From Sphingomonadales bacterium 12-68-11 (GTDB taxonomy: Bacteria; Pseudomonadota; Alphaproteobacteria; Sphingomonadales; Sphingomonadaceae), in assembly GCA_002279825.1 (NCBI GenBank), contig NCCV01000009.1:1-35884 (forward strand): 35,884 nucleotides of DNA. Reading direction: 5' to 3'. Below are positions 7,741 through 16,766 of the stretch, one piece after another. The notes beneath the pieces were generated by a model. It made no database searches, was not told the DNA's origin, and saw only the letters and a list, made by a program, of their open reading frames with translations. Position numbers and translations under genes: made by a program. How positions within the stretch are numbered: position 1 is the stretch's first letter; the number at the start of each line of letters is the position of its first letter.

Positions 7741-7751
7741 AACTCACGTCG

Positions 7752-8345
7752 CTAGCCACCGAGCTGGCCTTTGGTGGAGGGCACCGCGCCGCCCTTGCGC
7801 GGGTCGAGCTCGACCGCCTGGCGCAGCGCGCGCGCGAAGCCCTTGTAGATCGCCTCGCACACGTGGTGGTTGTTCTGCCCGTAAAGCAGCTGAACGTGGA
7901 GCGTGAGCCCCGCCGCCTGCGCGACCGAGTGGAACCAATGTTCGATCAGTTCTGTGTCCCACTCGCCGAGCTTCTCTTGCGTGAAGCGGGCTTTCCACAC
8001 CAGATAAGGGCGGCCGGAGATGTCGAGCGCGACGCGTGCCAGCGTCTCGTCCATCGGCGAATAGGCGTGGCCGTAACGGCCAATACCCGCCTTGTCGCCG
8101 AGTGCGTCGCTGAGCGCCTGGCCGAGTGCGATAGCGCTGTCTTCGGTGGTGTGGTGCTGGTCGATGTGGAGGTCGCCGGCGACCGTCATCGTCACGTCGA
8201 TCAGCGAGTGGCGGCTGACCTGCTCGACCATGTGATCGAGGAAGCCGATACCTGTGGAAACTTGGTAAACGCCCGTGCCGTCGAGATTCACTTCGACGAG
8301 GATGTCCGTTTCGGCGGTCTTGCGGGTAATCCGGCCGGTGCGCAT
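7752..8345 (-). CDS. hisB: Imidazoleglycerol-phosphate dehydratase HisB
   Basis: This 197-residue monofunctional IGP dehydratase carries out the sixth step of histidine synthesis. It has the duplicated metal-binding histidine motifs: [17 protein letters not shown] with [12 protein letters not shown] in the first half, and [10 protein letters not shown] with [19 protein letters not shown] in the second. I chose ATG at 8345 ([13 protein letters not shown]), which matches the usual length. The open frame upstream to 8417 adds a basic, uncharacteristic 24-residue extension. It is the first recognisable gene of the minus-strand histidine run and is divergent from sspB. Confidence 0.95.
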   Translation of the reverse strand: MRTGRITRKTAETDILVEVNLDGTGVYQVSTGIGFLDHMVEQVSRHSLIDVTMTVAGDLHIDQHHTTEDSAIALGQALSDALGDKAGIGRYGHAYSPMDETLARVALDISGRPYLVWKARFTQEKLGEWDTELIEHWFHSVAQAAGLTLHVQLLYGQNNHHVCEAIYKGFARALRQAVELDPRKGGAVPSTKGQLGG

Positions 8346-8427
8346 GGCCAGCGCGCTATCGCGCAGGCGCGAACCGCGCAAGCTTTCCGGCTTGACCCGG
8401 CGACTCCGCCTCGCCACCTAGCCGCTC

Positions 8428-8940
8428 ATGAGCGACGACACCCCTGACAGCCTGATCCCGTACGACGAGATCGTGCAGGAAGCGCTGCGCGCGGTGGTCG
8501 GCCGAGTGCTCGGCTCGGTCGAGCGGCAGGGTGGCACGCTCCCGGGTAGCCACCACTTCTACATCACCTTTAAGACTCACGCCCCCGGCGTGATCATCCC
8601 GAGCAGCCTGCGCGAGCGGTTCCCGGACGAGATGACCATCGTGCTGCAGAACAAGTTCTGGGACCTGACGGTCGACGAGGATGGGTTTTCGGTGGGGCTG
8701 AGCTTCAACCAGATCCCGTCCAAGCTGGCGATCCCGTTCGCGGCGATCACCGCGTTCGTCGATCCGGCGGTCGATTTCGGCCTGCAGTTCCAGGCGGCCG
8801 CGGCCGACCTCGAGCCCGCGCGCCACGACGACGGCGAGAACGACACCTCGGATACGGCGGAACGTGGCAAGCGCGCGGCCGTTGGCGTAGAAGACGACGG
8901 ATCGAACGTCGTCACGGTCGATTTCGGCCGCAAGAAGTAG
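8428..8940 (+). CDS. sspB: ClpXP adaptor protein, SspB family (alpha type)
   Basis: This 170-residue protein begins IPYDEIVQEALRAVVGRVL and continues with SHHFYITFKTHAPGV and FWDLTVDEDGFSVGLSFN, the beta-rich SspB core that binds ssrA-like degrons. An acidic linker follows from about residue 130, and the protein ends VVTVDFGRKK, the short hydrophobic/basic tail expected to dock on the ClpX N-domain. It would deliver ssrA-tagged and cell-cycle substrates to ClpXP. It is transcribed divergently from hisB, and the two share an intergenic region of 82 bases. Confidence 0.92.
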   Translation: MSDDTPDSLIPYDEIVQEALRAVVGRVLGSVERQGGTLPGSHHFYITFKTHAPGVIIPSSLRERFPDEMTIVLQNKFWDLTVDEDGFSVGLSFNQIPSKLAIPFAAITAFVDPAVDFGLQFQAAAADLEPARHDDGENDTSDTAERGKRAAVGVEDDGSNVVTVDFGRKK

Positions 8941-8977
8941 CCGCCGGCCCGGGCCGGCTCTCGCAGGGGGATCGCCG

Positions 8978-9400
8978 GTGGCAGCCGACAGTGCCAGGCC
9001 CAAGCGACGCGACCGCCGGGCGCGCCGCGCGCTCGCCCAGGCCAAAGCGGGTATCGGCAAGATCCCGGGGCCGAGCCCCAATCCTGCCACCAACCTGCTG
9101 ATCCTCGACGTGGCGATGCGCGGGGCATCGTTCCTCGCCGCGCGCGCGGTCGAGCGGGCAGTGCTGAAAAGCCGCTATGACGCCGACAAGGCCGCGGACA
9201 TCGTCAAGGGCCGCTCGCTCCTGCAATCCGTTGTCGCGACGGGCGCGGGTCGGATCGCCTCGCGCTCGGTCCCCGGGCTGCTGATCGTCGCGGGCGGGCT
9301 GCTCGCCAAGGCGGCCTTCGATCGCAGCCTGGGCCCGCGCCGCGCGAGGCGCGCCGGCGAAAAACAGCTCGCGCAGCAAGCCGCCGAGGCCGACGAGTAA
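8978..9400 (+). CDS. Hypothetical protein, basic with one weak hydrophobic segment
   Basis: A 140-residue protein starting with GTG at 8978 behind a CAGGGGG site. The N-terminus is strongly basic (RPKRRDRRARRALAQ), the middle is alanine-rich and helical (LDVAMRGASFLAARAVERAVL), there is one hydrophobic stretch near residues 99-114 (VPGLLIVAGGLLAKAAF), and the tail is basic then acidic. I do not recognise a family. It lies 37 bases after sspB and 64 before gmk in the same direction, so it may share their transcript. Composition and third-position GC support real coding. Confidence 0.75.
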   Translation: MAADSARPKRRDRRARRALAQAKAGIGKIPGPSPNPATNLLILDVAMRGASFLAARAVERAVLKSRYDADKAADIVKGRSLLQSVVATGAGRIASRSVPGLLIVAGGLLAKAAFDRSLGPRRARRAGEKQLAQQAAEADE

Positions 9401-9464
9401 GCGGCTCGGGGTAAATCCGCCGCAGACGCTTGATTTTGCGATCCGCCCTGCGGCAGGAGCATGC

Positions 9465-10103
<639 letters not shown>

Positions 10104-10112
10104 CTTCAGTAT

Positions 10113-10196
10113 CGTCATTGCGAGCGTAGCGAAGCAATCTAGAGCGGTTTGGGCTGCGCTGGATTGCCACGGCGACTTCGCCGCCTCGCAATGACG
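10113..10196. repeat. Dispersed palindromic repeat, copy 3
   Basis: An 84-base copy bounded by CGTCATTGCGAG and CTCGCAATGACG, with inner arms GAAGCAATCTAG and CTGGATTGCC. It lies in the convergent gap between gmk and the protease gene, where it could also form a strong hairpin in either transcript. Confidence 0.85.
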
Positions 10197-10228
10197 AAGC
10201 TGGTTAACGCATTAACCTTACGAATTAA

Positions 10229-12607
10229 CTAGAACTTGCCCGACCAGCGCAGCGCGGTGCCGAAATCGTCGGGCACCGCGGCATAGTGGCCCGGGTCGCG
10301 GCGATAGAACAGGCTCGCCGAACCGAAGCCCGCCAGCACCGAGCCCTGCCAGGCCAGTTCGCCGACCAGCTCGCGGCCCTTGGGCGCGAGGCCGAGGCCC
10401 TGGAGCTGATAAGTCGCGGTCTGCGAGGCATAGTCCCAGCCCGAGGGGAGCAGGAAGTTGACCCCGCCGCCTTCGACACGGAGCGGCTGCGCCACGCGCA
10501 GGCCGAGGCTGTCGCGAACCCCGAACACCCCGCGCCGCGTCAGGTCGAGCGACCAGGCGCGGCTTTCGAGCCGCGAGCCTTCCGCCACCAGGCCGCCGTC
10601 GCGGGCCGTGCTCCAGCCCTGGCGGAGCGCGGCGCCGAACTGCCAGCCCGAGCCCATGTCCCATGCCGCGCGGGCATCGATGAAAGTCGTGTCGGCGCCG
10701 GCCAGCGCGAAACTGTCATGGAACCGGCCGCCGAGCAGCGTTTCGTCCTCGGCCAGCCGGCTGACACCGAGCGATGCCGCCAGCGCGCCGAAGCGGCGAT
10801 CGAACGACACGCCGTAGCTGGCGGTGCCGCCGCCGAGGCGCCGGGCATGCTGCTCGGCCGCGCGGCGCATCTCGGCGCCGCTCTGCCACTCGCCGCGCTC
10901 GGCGAACAGCGTGACACCCCAGCCGGCGACCGCGCGCCGCACGGCCAGCGCGGTATCCGAACGGGCGCTGCCGGCGTCGTCCGCACCCGAGAACGGGGCG
11001 ATCAGGAACGCTGCCCGGTCCTGGCCCTGGAGCTGCGCGGCGAGGCCGTCGGCCCCGTCGCGATAGGCGAAACCGAGCTGCCACTGCGGGGAAATGCGGG
11101 TGGTGACCCGCGCCGCCAGCACGCGGGCCTGCTCGGCATCCTCGTGCGCGAGGCGGAGCTGGGCAAGCCGCGGCGCTTCGCCGAACGCGCCCGAGGCGTC
11201 AACGGTAAAGGCCACCGCCGCCTGGTCGTTGCCGAACGCGACCCGGCGCTGCTGCGCGTCGACCGCGCCGGCCAGCCGCGGGGCGGGCTGCGCACCGCGC
11301 AAGGTCCCCGCGAGGTCGGTCGCAAAGGCGCGGCCGTAAGCGTCGAGCACGACGGTCTTGAGCGAGGCGGTTCTGGTGGAATCGCCCATCGCGGAGGAGC
11401 CGGTGCCGCTGCTGTCACCCATCGCGACCGCGCTGCCGCCAGCCAGAGTGGTGGCGCCGCTCGGGCGGAACGCCTTCGCGATGTCGAGAATGCCGCGGCC
11501 ATAGACCGCGTCGGTGCCCGCCGCGCCGGCGTCGTAAGCCGATTCGAGCAGGATCTGCGCGATCTGGCGCCCGGTCAGGTGCGGGAAGGCCTGCGCCAGC
11601 AGCGCGGCCGCGCCGGAAACCTGCGGCGCCGAGAAGCTGGTGCCAGAGATGACGTAGTTGCGGCCCTGTTCGTCGGCGTAGATCTGCCCGCCGCTATAGA
11701 CGCAGCACATCGTCTCGCCGCGCGCGGCCAGGTAGTTCTGCGCCTGGCTGCCGGCGCGGTTGCTGAAGCTGGAGATCGCGCCGTTGGCGTCGATCGAGCC
11801 GACTACCAGCACCCCGCCGCCGCCCGCCGTGTCGAGCTGCGAGGCGAACGCGCTAAGCTGCGCCTGCGCTTCGTTGCCAGCCGCGACCACCACCAGCGCG
11901 CCGGCGCCGACCGCATTGGTGACAGCGCTGCGCAGCGCCGAGCCCGCGCCGTCGGCGCTGCCCATGGAAAGATTGATGACCTTGGCGCCGTTCTGCACCG
12001 CATAGGCCACGCCTTGCGCGAGGATGTGGTCGGGGAAGGCACAAGCACTGCTACCGGCCTGCAGGCTGTTGCCCCCGCAGCTGCCCGGCTCGTCGGCCCG
12101 CAGCGCCAGCACGGTCGCGCCGTAGGCGATGCCGAGGACACCCTTCGAGTCGCGCGCCGCGGCGGCGATCATCGCCACGTTGGTGCCGTGATCGTCGATC
12201 CCGTCGACCGTGCGACCGGCCGAGAACAGATCGCGCGAGGCCTGCGAGAGGCGGCCGGCGAACTCGGGGCTGTCGGAGTCGATGCCGGTATCGATCACCG
12301 CGATGGTGACCCCGGTGCCGGTGTGACCGGCCTGCCAGGCGACCGCGGCATTGTGCTGTAGCGGGCCTTCGGACTTGCGGAACTCGGCGGTATCGAACTG
12401 CGCGGGGACCGGTGCGAGGGTCATCGCCGAAGCCGGCGCCGGCGCGACCGCCGACGACGCCGGGGGCGGTGCGGGCGGGGCGACGGGCGTGCTGACGACA
12501 CCGGTCCCGCCCGCGCTGCCGCCGCCACCGCCGCCGCACGCCGCGAGCGACGGAGCCAAAATCGCCGCGAATCCGGCGCCGAGCCAAAACTGGATATTAC
12601 GTTGCAT
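10229..12607 (-). CDS. Subtilisin-like (S8) autotransporter serine protease with lipoprotein signal
   Basis: A 792-residue exported protein. A signal peptide ends in a lipobox, LAAC (Cys24), directly followed by six glycines and a Pro/Ala linker. The S8 catalytic triad is clear: Asp106 in IAVIDTGID, His140 in DDHGTNVA and Ser324 in SGTSFSAP, with AAGNE as the oxyanion region. The C-terminal 300 or so residues are beta-rich, look like an autotransporter beta-barrel, and end WSGKF with the terminal aromatic needed for outer-membrane insertion. The likely role is a surface-anchored or self-releasing protease. A lipobox on an autotransporter is unusual but not unique. The substrate is unknown. 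Confidence 0.88.
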   Translation of the reverse strand: MQRNIQFWLGAGFAAILAPSLAACGGGGGGSAGGTGVVSTPVAPPAPPPASSAVAPAPASAMTLAPVPAQFDTAEFRKSEGPLQHNAAVAWQAGHTGTGVTIAVIDTGIDSDSPEFAGRLSQASRDLFSAGRTVDGIDDHGTNVAMIAAAARDSKGVLGIAYGATVLALRADEPGSCGGNSLQAGSSACAFPDHILAQGVAYAVQNGAKVINLSMGSADGAGSALRSAVTNAVGAGALVVVAAGNEAQAQLSAFASQLDTAGGGGVLVVGSIDANGAISSFSNRAGSQAQNYLAARGETMCCVYSGGQIYADEQGRNYVISGTSFSAPQVSGAAALLAQAFPHLTGRQIAQILLESAYDAGAAGTDAVYGRGILDIAKAFRPSGATTLAGGSAVAMGDSSGTGSSAMGDSTRTASLKTVVLDAYGRAFATDLAGTLRGAQPAPRLAGAVDAQQRRVAFGNDQAAVAFTVDASGAFGEAPRLAQLRLAHEDAEQARVLAARVTTRISPQWQLGFAYRDGADGLAAQLQGQDRAAFLIAPFSGADDAGSARSDTALAVRRAVAGWGVTLFAERGEWQSGAEMRRAAEQHARRLGGGTASYGVSFDRRFGALAASLGVSRLAEDETLLGGRFHDSFALAGADTTFIDARAAWDMGSGWQFGAALRQGWSTARDGGLVAEGSRLESRAWSLDLTRRGVFGVRDSLGLRVAQPLRVEGGGVNFLLPSGWDYASQTATYQLQGLGLAPKGRELVGELAWQGSVLAGFGSASLFYRRDPGHYAAVPDDFGTALRWSGKF

Positions 12608-12667
12608 CGTCTCGCCCTGCCCTGCGTGACCAATTGATGGGTGGCCCTTAGGCGGGAGATTCGCGTG

Positions 12668-12681
12668 AGTCCGCGCGGACT
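12668..12681. promoter_or_regulatory. Perfect 14-base palindrome in a divergent gene gap
   Basis: AGTCCGCGCGGACT lies in the 207-base region between the divergent protease and dapD genes, 61 bases from the protease start. Its form is that of an operator, but no regulator can be assigned. The rest of the gap holds no further gene. Confidence 0.25.
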
Positions 12682-12814
12682 ACGGTGGTGTACCGAAGCG
12701 TAACACTTGGCCGTTCCAAACGTTAACGCGCGTCCCGGCGAGGGACTTGATGCCACCCCGTTGCCAGTCAGCGGCACAGGCCCTAACGCCGCGCGGCCTA
12801 TGAGGGAGAGACCA

Positions 12815-13654
12815 ATGCCCGCCGAACTCGAACGCGCGATCGCCGCCGCCTGGGAGCGCCGGACCGAGATCACGCCCGCCAGCGCCGACGTGCGCGAGCC
12901 CGTCGAAGCGGCGCTCGAACTGCTCGACGCCGGCGAGGCGCGCGTCGCCGAGCCCGACGGCAGCGGCGGCTGGACGGTGAACCAGTGGCTCAAGCAGGCG
13001 GTGCTGCTGTCGTTCCGGCTCAACGACAACGCCGTGGTCGAAGGTGGCGCGGCCGGCGCGCCGGCGTTCGACAAAGTGCCGAGCAAGTTTGCCGGTTGGG
13101 GGGAGAGCCGATTTCGCGCGGCCGGCTTCCGCGTCGTTCCCGGCGCGGTCGTGCGGCGCGGCAGCTATATCGCGCCGGGCGCGGTCCTGATGCCGAGCTT
13201 CGTCAATATCGGCGCCTATGTCGGCGAAGGAACGATGGTCGATACTTGGGCCACCGTGGGCAGTTGCGCGCAGATCGGCCGCAACGTCCACATCTCGGGC
13301 GGCGCGGGGATCGGCGGCGTGCTCGAGCCGCTCCAGGCCGGGCCGGTGGTGATCGAGGACGGCGCCTTCATCGGTGCGCGCGCCGAAGTCGCCGAAGGGG
13401 TGCGCGTCGGCGAAGGCGCGGTGCTGTCGATGGGGGTCTATCTCGGCGCCTCCACCAAGATCGTCGACCGCGCGACCGGCGAAGTCCACCGCGGGGCCGT
13501 GCCGCCCTATGCGGTGGTCGTCCCCGGCGCGCTGCCCGGCAAGCCCTTACCCGACGGCACCCCCGGTCCGTCGTTATACTGCGCGGTGATCGTCAAGACG
13601 GTCGATGCGCAGACTCGCGCCAAGACCGGCATCAACGACCTTCTCCGCGACTGA
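12815..13654 (+). CDS. dapD: 2,3,4,5-tetrahydropyridine-2,6-dicarboxylate N-succinyltransferase DapD
   Basis: This 279-residue left-handed beta-helix acyltransferase succinylates tetrahydrodipicolinate in the lysine/diaminopimelate pathway. The helical N-terminal domain ([13 protein letters not shown]) is followed by hexapeptide repeats ([40 protein letters not shown]) and the C-terminal [16 protein letters not shown] at 12815 was chosen because a GAGGGAGAG site lies just upstream and homologues start near MPAELERAI. The open frame upstream is intergenic. Confidence 0.95.
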   Translation: MPAELERAIAAAWERRTEITPASADVREPVEAALELLDAGEARVAEPDGSGGWTVNQWLKQAVLLSFRLNDNAVVEGGAAGAPAFDKVPSKFAGWGESRFRAAGFRVVPGAVVRRGSYIAPGAVLMPSFVNIGAYVGEGTMVDTWATVGSCAQIGRNVHISGGAGIGGVLEPLQAGPVVIEDGAFIGARAEVAEGVRVGEGAVLSMGVYLGASTKIVDRATGEVHRGAVPPYAVVVPGALPGKPLPDGTPGPSLYCAVIVKTVDAQTRAKTGINDLLRD

Positions 13655-13664
13655 GCGAGCCTAG

Positions 13665-13699
13665 CGAACGGAGCGCGGAACGAACCCGCGCTCCGCTCG
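13665..13699 (+). terminator. Hairpin after dapD, possible processing or terminator stem
   Basis: A stem of 10 perfect base pairs (CGGAGCGCGG at 13669-13678 with CCGCGCTCCG at 13686-13695), extendable to 14 with one mismatch, has a 7-base loop. It starts about 10 bases after dapD. No T-run follows, so Rho-independent termination is doubtful. It may instead separate dapD from the small downstream gene. Confidence 0.35.
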
Positions 13700-13709
13700 T
13701 AGAATCGCC

Positions 13710-13886
13710 ATGGCAGACAGTTCAGAGCGGGATCCCATGGAAACGCGGCGTCAGGAAGTACACATCGATTCGGACGACGCGCGTGCGGGCTCGACCAACA
13801 ACGTCGGCCGCTGGGTGCTGCTGTTCGGCATGGTGCTGGCGATCGCGGCGATGTCGCTCGCCTGGATCATCCCAGCGCTGAGCTGA
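13710..13886 (+). CDS. Small single-span membrane protein (58 residues)
   Basis: ATG at 13710 opens a 58-codon frame ending in TGA at 13884-13886. The first 33 residues are polar (MADSSERDPMETRR, then HIDSDDARAGSTNNVGR). They are followed by one clear membrane helix, WVLLFGMVLAIAAMSLAWII, and a four-residue tail, giving a probable N-in topology. Third-position GC fits the neighbours. A later in-frame ATG (13737) is an alternative start. No named family was recognised. It follows dapD by 55 bases and is convergent with the dipeptidase gene. Confidence 0.65.
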   Translation: MADSSERDPMETRRQEVHIDSDDARAGSTNNVGRWVLLFGMVLAIAAMSLAWIIPALS

Positions 13887-13897
13887 CGCTCTGCGCT

Positions 13898-15157
13898 TCA
13901 ACTGACTTTCGTTTCCAGCGGCGGGTCGTTGCTGTGCGCCGCGGCGTGGGCTTCGGCCGCTTTCAGCACCCGCATCATGTTGCGGCTGGCGATCTTTTCA
14001 AGATCGGCCTGGGAGTAGCCACGCCGTGCCAGCTCGGCGAACAGCGCCGGGTAACCCGACACATCCTCCATGCCGACCGGACCGGTTTCCATCCCGTCAT
14101 AGTCGCCGCCGATGCCGATGTGGTCGATCCCGGCGACTTCCCGGATATGATCGATATGATCGGCATAGTCGCCGATCGTCGATTTGGGCGCGGGATTGGC
14201 GGCGATCCACGCCGCGATACCGGTCGTCACCGCCGCCGGATCGCCGGGGTTGAGCGATTCCAGCCGCCGCCGCTCAGCATCGCGATTGGCGCCCCACTGG
14301 CGCAGCGGTTCGCTGAGATAGGCCGGAAAGCCTACCGCCATCACGATCCCGCCGTTCTCCTTGAGCCGCGCCAGGACGCTGTCGGGCACGTTGCGCGCAT
14401 GGCCGTTGACCGCGCGGACCCCAGAGTGGCTGAACATGACCGGCGCCCGGGACACGTCGAGCGCGTCCAGCATGGTCGCTTCGCTGACATGGCTGATATC
14501 CACCAGCATCCCGATCCGCTGCATCTCGCGCACCACCAGCACGCCGAAATCGGTGAGCCCATCGTGCTCCGGCGCGGCGGTGGCGCTGTCGGCCCATGGC
14601 AGCGTGCGCGAATGGGTCAGCGTCAGGTACCGCGCGCCGAGCGCGTAGAGCTGGCGCAGCACCGCCAGGCTGCCGCCGATCGAATTGCCGCCTTCCATGC
14701 CCAGCAGCGAGGCGATCTTGCCCGCCGCCATGGCCCGTTCGACGTCGGCCGCGGTCTCGGCATATTGCAGCCGCTCGGGATATGCGGCGATCAGCCGCTT
14801 GGTGACGTCAATCTGCTCGATCACCGCGACGACCGCTTCGGGTTCTTCGAGGCCGGCCGAGACATAGACCGACCAGAACTGCGCGCCGACTTTGCCCTGC
14901 GCGAGCCGCGGCAGGTCGGTGTGCATGGCGCGAGTGCCTCCGTCGCCGTCGGGCTCTTTGGTGGTGTCGTTGAAATCGAACCCTTCGAGCACATTGCCGC
15001 GCCGGCCGCGGAGCTGCTCGGGCACGTCGTTGTGCCCGTCCCACACCGGCGCGGCGGCGAGCGCGGCGGCGGCGACCCGCTCGGGCGAGGTCTGCGCGGG
15101 GAGCGGCGCGGCTAGCGCGAGCGCCAGTGCGCCCGTAAGCAATACAATGTTTCTCAT
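13898..15157 (-). CDS. Membrane dipeptidase (M19 family), exported
   Basis: This 419-residue renal-dipeptidase-like zinc enzyme has a Sec signal peptide (residues 1-21, ending LPAQT). The first zinc-ligand pair is in VWDGHNDVP, followed by the bridging glutamate region (ASLLGMEGGNSIGG), the LTLTHSRTLPWADS motif, a LVDISHVSEATM segment and VMFSHSGVRAV, and finally GIDHIGIGGDYDG. It would hydrolyse dipeptides in the periplasm, possibly including D-amino acid dipeptides. The start ATG at 15157 overlaps the DUF72 gene stop by four bases, so the two are coupled. Confidence 0.93.
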   Translation of the reverse strand: MRNIVLLTGALALALAAPLPAQTSPERVAAAALAAAPVWDGHNDVPEQLRGRRGNVLEGFDFNDTTKEPDGDGGTRAMHTDLPRLAQGKVGAQFWSVYVSAGLEEPEAVVAVIEQIDVTKRLIAAYPERLQYAETAADVERAMAAGKIASLLGMEGGNSIGGSLAVLRQLYALGARYLTLTHSRTLPWADSATAAPEHDGLTDFGVLVVREMQRIGMLVDISHVSEATMLDALDVSRAPVMFSHSGVRAVNGHARNVPDSVLARLKENGGIVMAVGFPAYLSEPLRQWGANRDAERRRLESLNPGDPAAVTTGIAAWIAANPAPKSTIGDYADHIDHIREVAGIDHIGIGGDYDGMETGPVGMEDVSGYPALFAELARRGYSQADLEKIASRNMMRVLKAAEAHAAAHSNDPPLETKVS

Positions 15158-15918
15158 GGGGTCCCTTTCAGCCGGTCGGCAAGCGCCAGCGCGGCCGCGG
15201 GGGCTCGCTCCTTGGCGCCGTTGATCATGAACGCGAACACGTCGCCGTCCCGGCCCCACTCCCCACACAGTTTTGCGATCCGGTCGAGCTCGCCGGGCGG
15301 GTAGCCCGTCGGCTCGCCGGCCGTCATGTTCTTGCACCTCAGATAGGCAAAATCGGCGGTGCGCTCGGCGATGCATGCGCGCCCGTCCTGTTCGAGATAG
15401 ACCACCGCCACGCCGGCCTGGCGCGCGAGATCGAGAAACGCCTCGCACGCGAAGCTCTCGTGCCCGGCCTCGATCGCGTGGCGCAGCGGGTGGCCGTTCA
15501 GCTCGCGCGGCAGCAGCGCCAGGAACGCCGCCATGTCCTCGGCATCGAATGTCTTGGTGTGCATCATCTGCCACAGGATCGGGCCGAGCCGGTCGCCCAG
15601 CTCCGCGAGACCCTGCCCGAAGAACTTGCCCAGGCTCTCGCCCGCGCTCGCCAGGACCTTGCGGTTGGTGACGTAGGACGATCCCTTCACCGCGAACACG
15701 AACCCGTCGGGCGTCGCCTCGCGCCATTTGCGGAAGCTCTCGGGCTTCTGCAGGCTGTGATAGGTGCCGTTGATCTCGATCGCACCGAGCTGGCGCGAGG
15801 CCCATTCGAGCTCGCGCTTCTGGGCCAGGCCCTCGGGATAGAACGCGCCCTTGCGCCATTCGGGATAGACCCAGCCGCCGATCCCGGTCCGGATCACGCG
15901 GTCACCGTTACGAAACAT
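15154..15918 (-). CDS. DUF72 domain-containing protein (YecE-like)
   Basis: This 254-residue protein has a TIM-barrel-like DUF72 signature: RTGIGGWVYPEWRKGAFYPEG at the N-terminus (shown here as the first motif), then IEINGTYHSLQKPESFRKW, FVFAVKGSSYVTNRK and, near the end, VFAFMINGAKERAP. The function of DUF72 is not firmly established; members have been linked to nucleic-acid or [Fe-S]-related roles only by prediction. It is complete in length and overlaps the downstream dipeptidase gene by four bases. No signal peptide is present. Confidence 0.9.
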   Translation of the reverse strand: MFRNGDRVIRTGIGGWVYPEWRKGAFYPEGLAQKRELEWASRQLGAIEINGTYHSLQKPESFRKWREATPDGFVFAVKGSSYVTNRKVLASAGESLGKFFGQGLAELGDRLGPILWQMMHTKTFDAEDMAAFLALLPRELNGHPLRHAIEAGHESFACEAFLDLARQAGVAVVYLEQDGRACIAERTADFAYLRCKNMTAGEPTGYPPGELDRIAKLCGEWGRDGDVFAFMINGAKERAPAAALALADRLKGTP

Positions 15919-15981
15919 CTGGAACCCATACCCGCAATCGGCGATTCAGCGATCGGCTCTGAACGACAAAAGGAACGCCCG

Positions 15982-16272
15982 ATGACGGTCGAAGCGAAAT
16001 GGAACGGCCAGGTCATCGCGCATAGTGACCGCACAGTGGTGGTCGAGGGCAACCATTATTTTCCGCCCGAGGATGTCGATCCCGCGGTGCTGGTGCCGAG
16101 CGCCACGACGACCCACTGCCCCTGGAAAGGCACGGCGCACTATCACACTCTCGAAGTGGCCGGCGCGCGCAACCCCGATGCGGCGTGGTACTACCCCGAC
16201 CCCAAGCCCAAAGCGGCGCAGATCCAGGGCCGGATCGCCTTCTGGCGCGGCGTCGAAGTGCGCGAGTCATGA
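15982..16272 (+). CDS. DUF427 domain-containing protein
   Basis: This 96-residue protein of the DUF427 family has the characteristic arrangement of AKWNGQVIAHSDRTVVVEGN, YFPPEDVD, THCPWKGTAHYHTLEV and NPDAAWYYPDPKPKA, and ends IAFWRGVEV. ATG at 15982 has an AAAGGA site upstream, and the open frame before it is antisense to the DUF72 gene. The biochemical role of DUF427 is unknown. The conserved Cys/His residues and small barrel-like fold suggest ligand binding. It is the first of four same-strand genes with overlapping or abutting ends. Confidence 0.9.
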   Translation: MTVEAKWNGQVIAHSDRTVVVEGNHYFPPEDVDPAVLVPSATTTHCPWKGTAHYHTLEVAGARNPDAAWYYPDPKPKAAQIQGRIAFWRGVEVRES

Positions 16273-16766
16273 GCCCGGTCAAGCGGATCATCGAAGAGCT
16301 GCGGCTCGTCCCGCACCCCGAAGGCGGCTGGTACCGCGAGACCTGGCGCGCGCCGAGCGCGGAAGGGCAGCGCGCCCAGGCGACCGCGATCCATTTCCTG
16401 CTCGAGGCGCACCAGCGCTCGCACTGGCACAAGGTCGATGCCGCCGAGATCTGGCTATGGCATGCCGGCGATCCGCTGTTGCTGTCGCTGAGCCTCGACG
16501 AGGATGGGCCGGTGCGCGACGTGCGGATGGGCCCCAACGTCGTCGCCGGCGACCTCCCGCAATACGTCGTCGCCCCGCACGAATGGCAGGCGGCGATGCC
16601 CCTCCCGGGCAAGCGCGGCTTTACCCTGGTATCCTGTGTGGTCACGCCGGCGTTCGATTTCGCCGGTTTCACGCTGGCGCCTGACGGATGGTCTCCCGTC
16701 GGCGGAACCCCGGCACCTGACGAGGGTTCTCACCTGCGTAGGCTTTTTCAGGAGCGAAACGCGTGA
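16269..16766 (+). CDS. Cupin domain-containing protein (DUF985)
   Basis: This 165-residue protein matches the DUF985/cupin_5 family: IIEELRLVPHPEGGWYRETW at the start, AIHFLLEAHQRSHWHKVDAAEIW with the metal-type His and Glu residues of a cupin, then LPQYVVAPHEWQAA and CVVTPAFDFAGF. The activity of this family is undefined, and members resemble sugar epimerase-like cupins. It starts at ATG 16269, overlapping the DUF427 stop (ATGA), and ends overlapping the next start (GTGA), so it should be translated with both neighbours. Confidence 0.9.
   Translation: MSPVKRIIEELRLVPHPEGGWYRETWRAPSAEGQRAQATAIHFLLEAHQRSHWHKVDAAEIWLWHAGDPLLLSLSLDEDGPVRDVRMGPNVVAGDLPQYVVAPHEWQAAMPLPGKRGFTLVSCVVTPAFDFAGFTLAPDGWSPVGGTPAPDEGSHLRRLFQERNA

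Noticed and set aside
6067..7755. 562-residue open frame on the plus strand
   Set aside because: It is antisense to the SDR and hisH genes, is rich in Arg/Asp/His of shadow type, and has no recognisable domain.
10286..12361. 691-residue plus-strand open frame
   Set aside because: It mirrors the protease gene; GC-rich DNA with few stops leaves long antisense frames, and the composition is not protein-like.
13669..13695. Classical Rho-independent terminator after dapD
   Set aside because: The stem is strong but no T-run follows on the plus strand, so it is kept only as a low-confidence hairpin.
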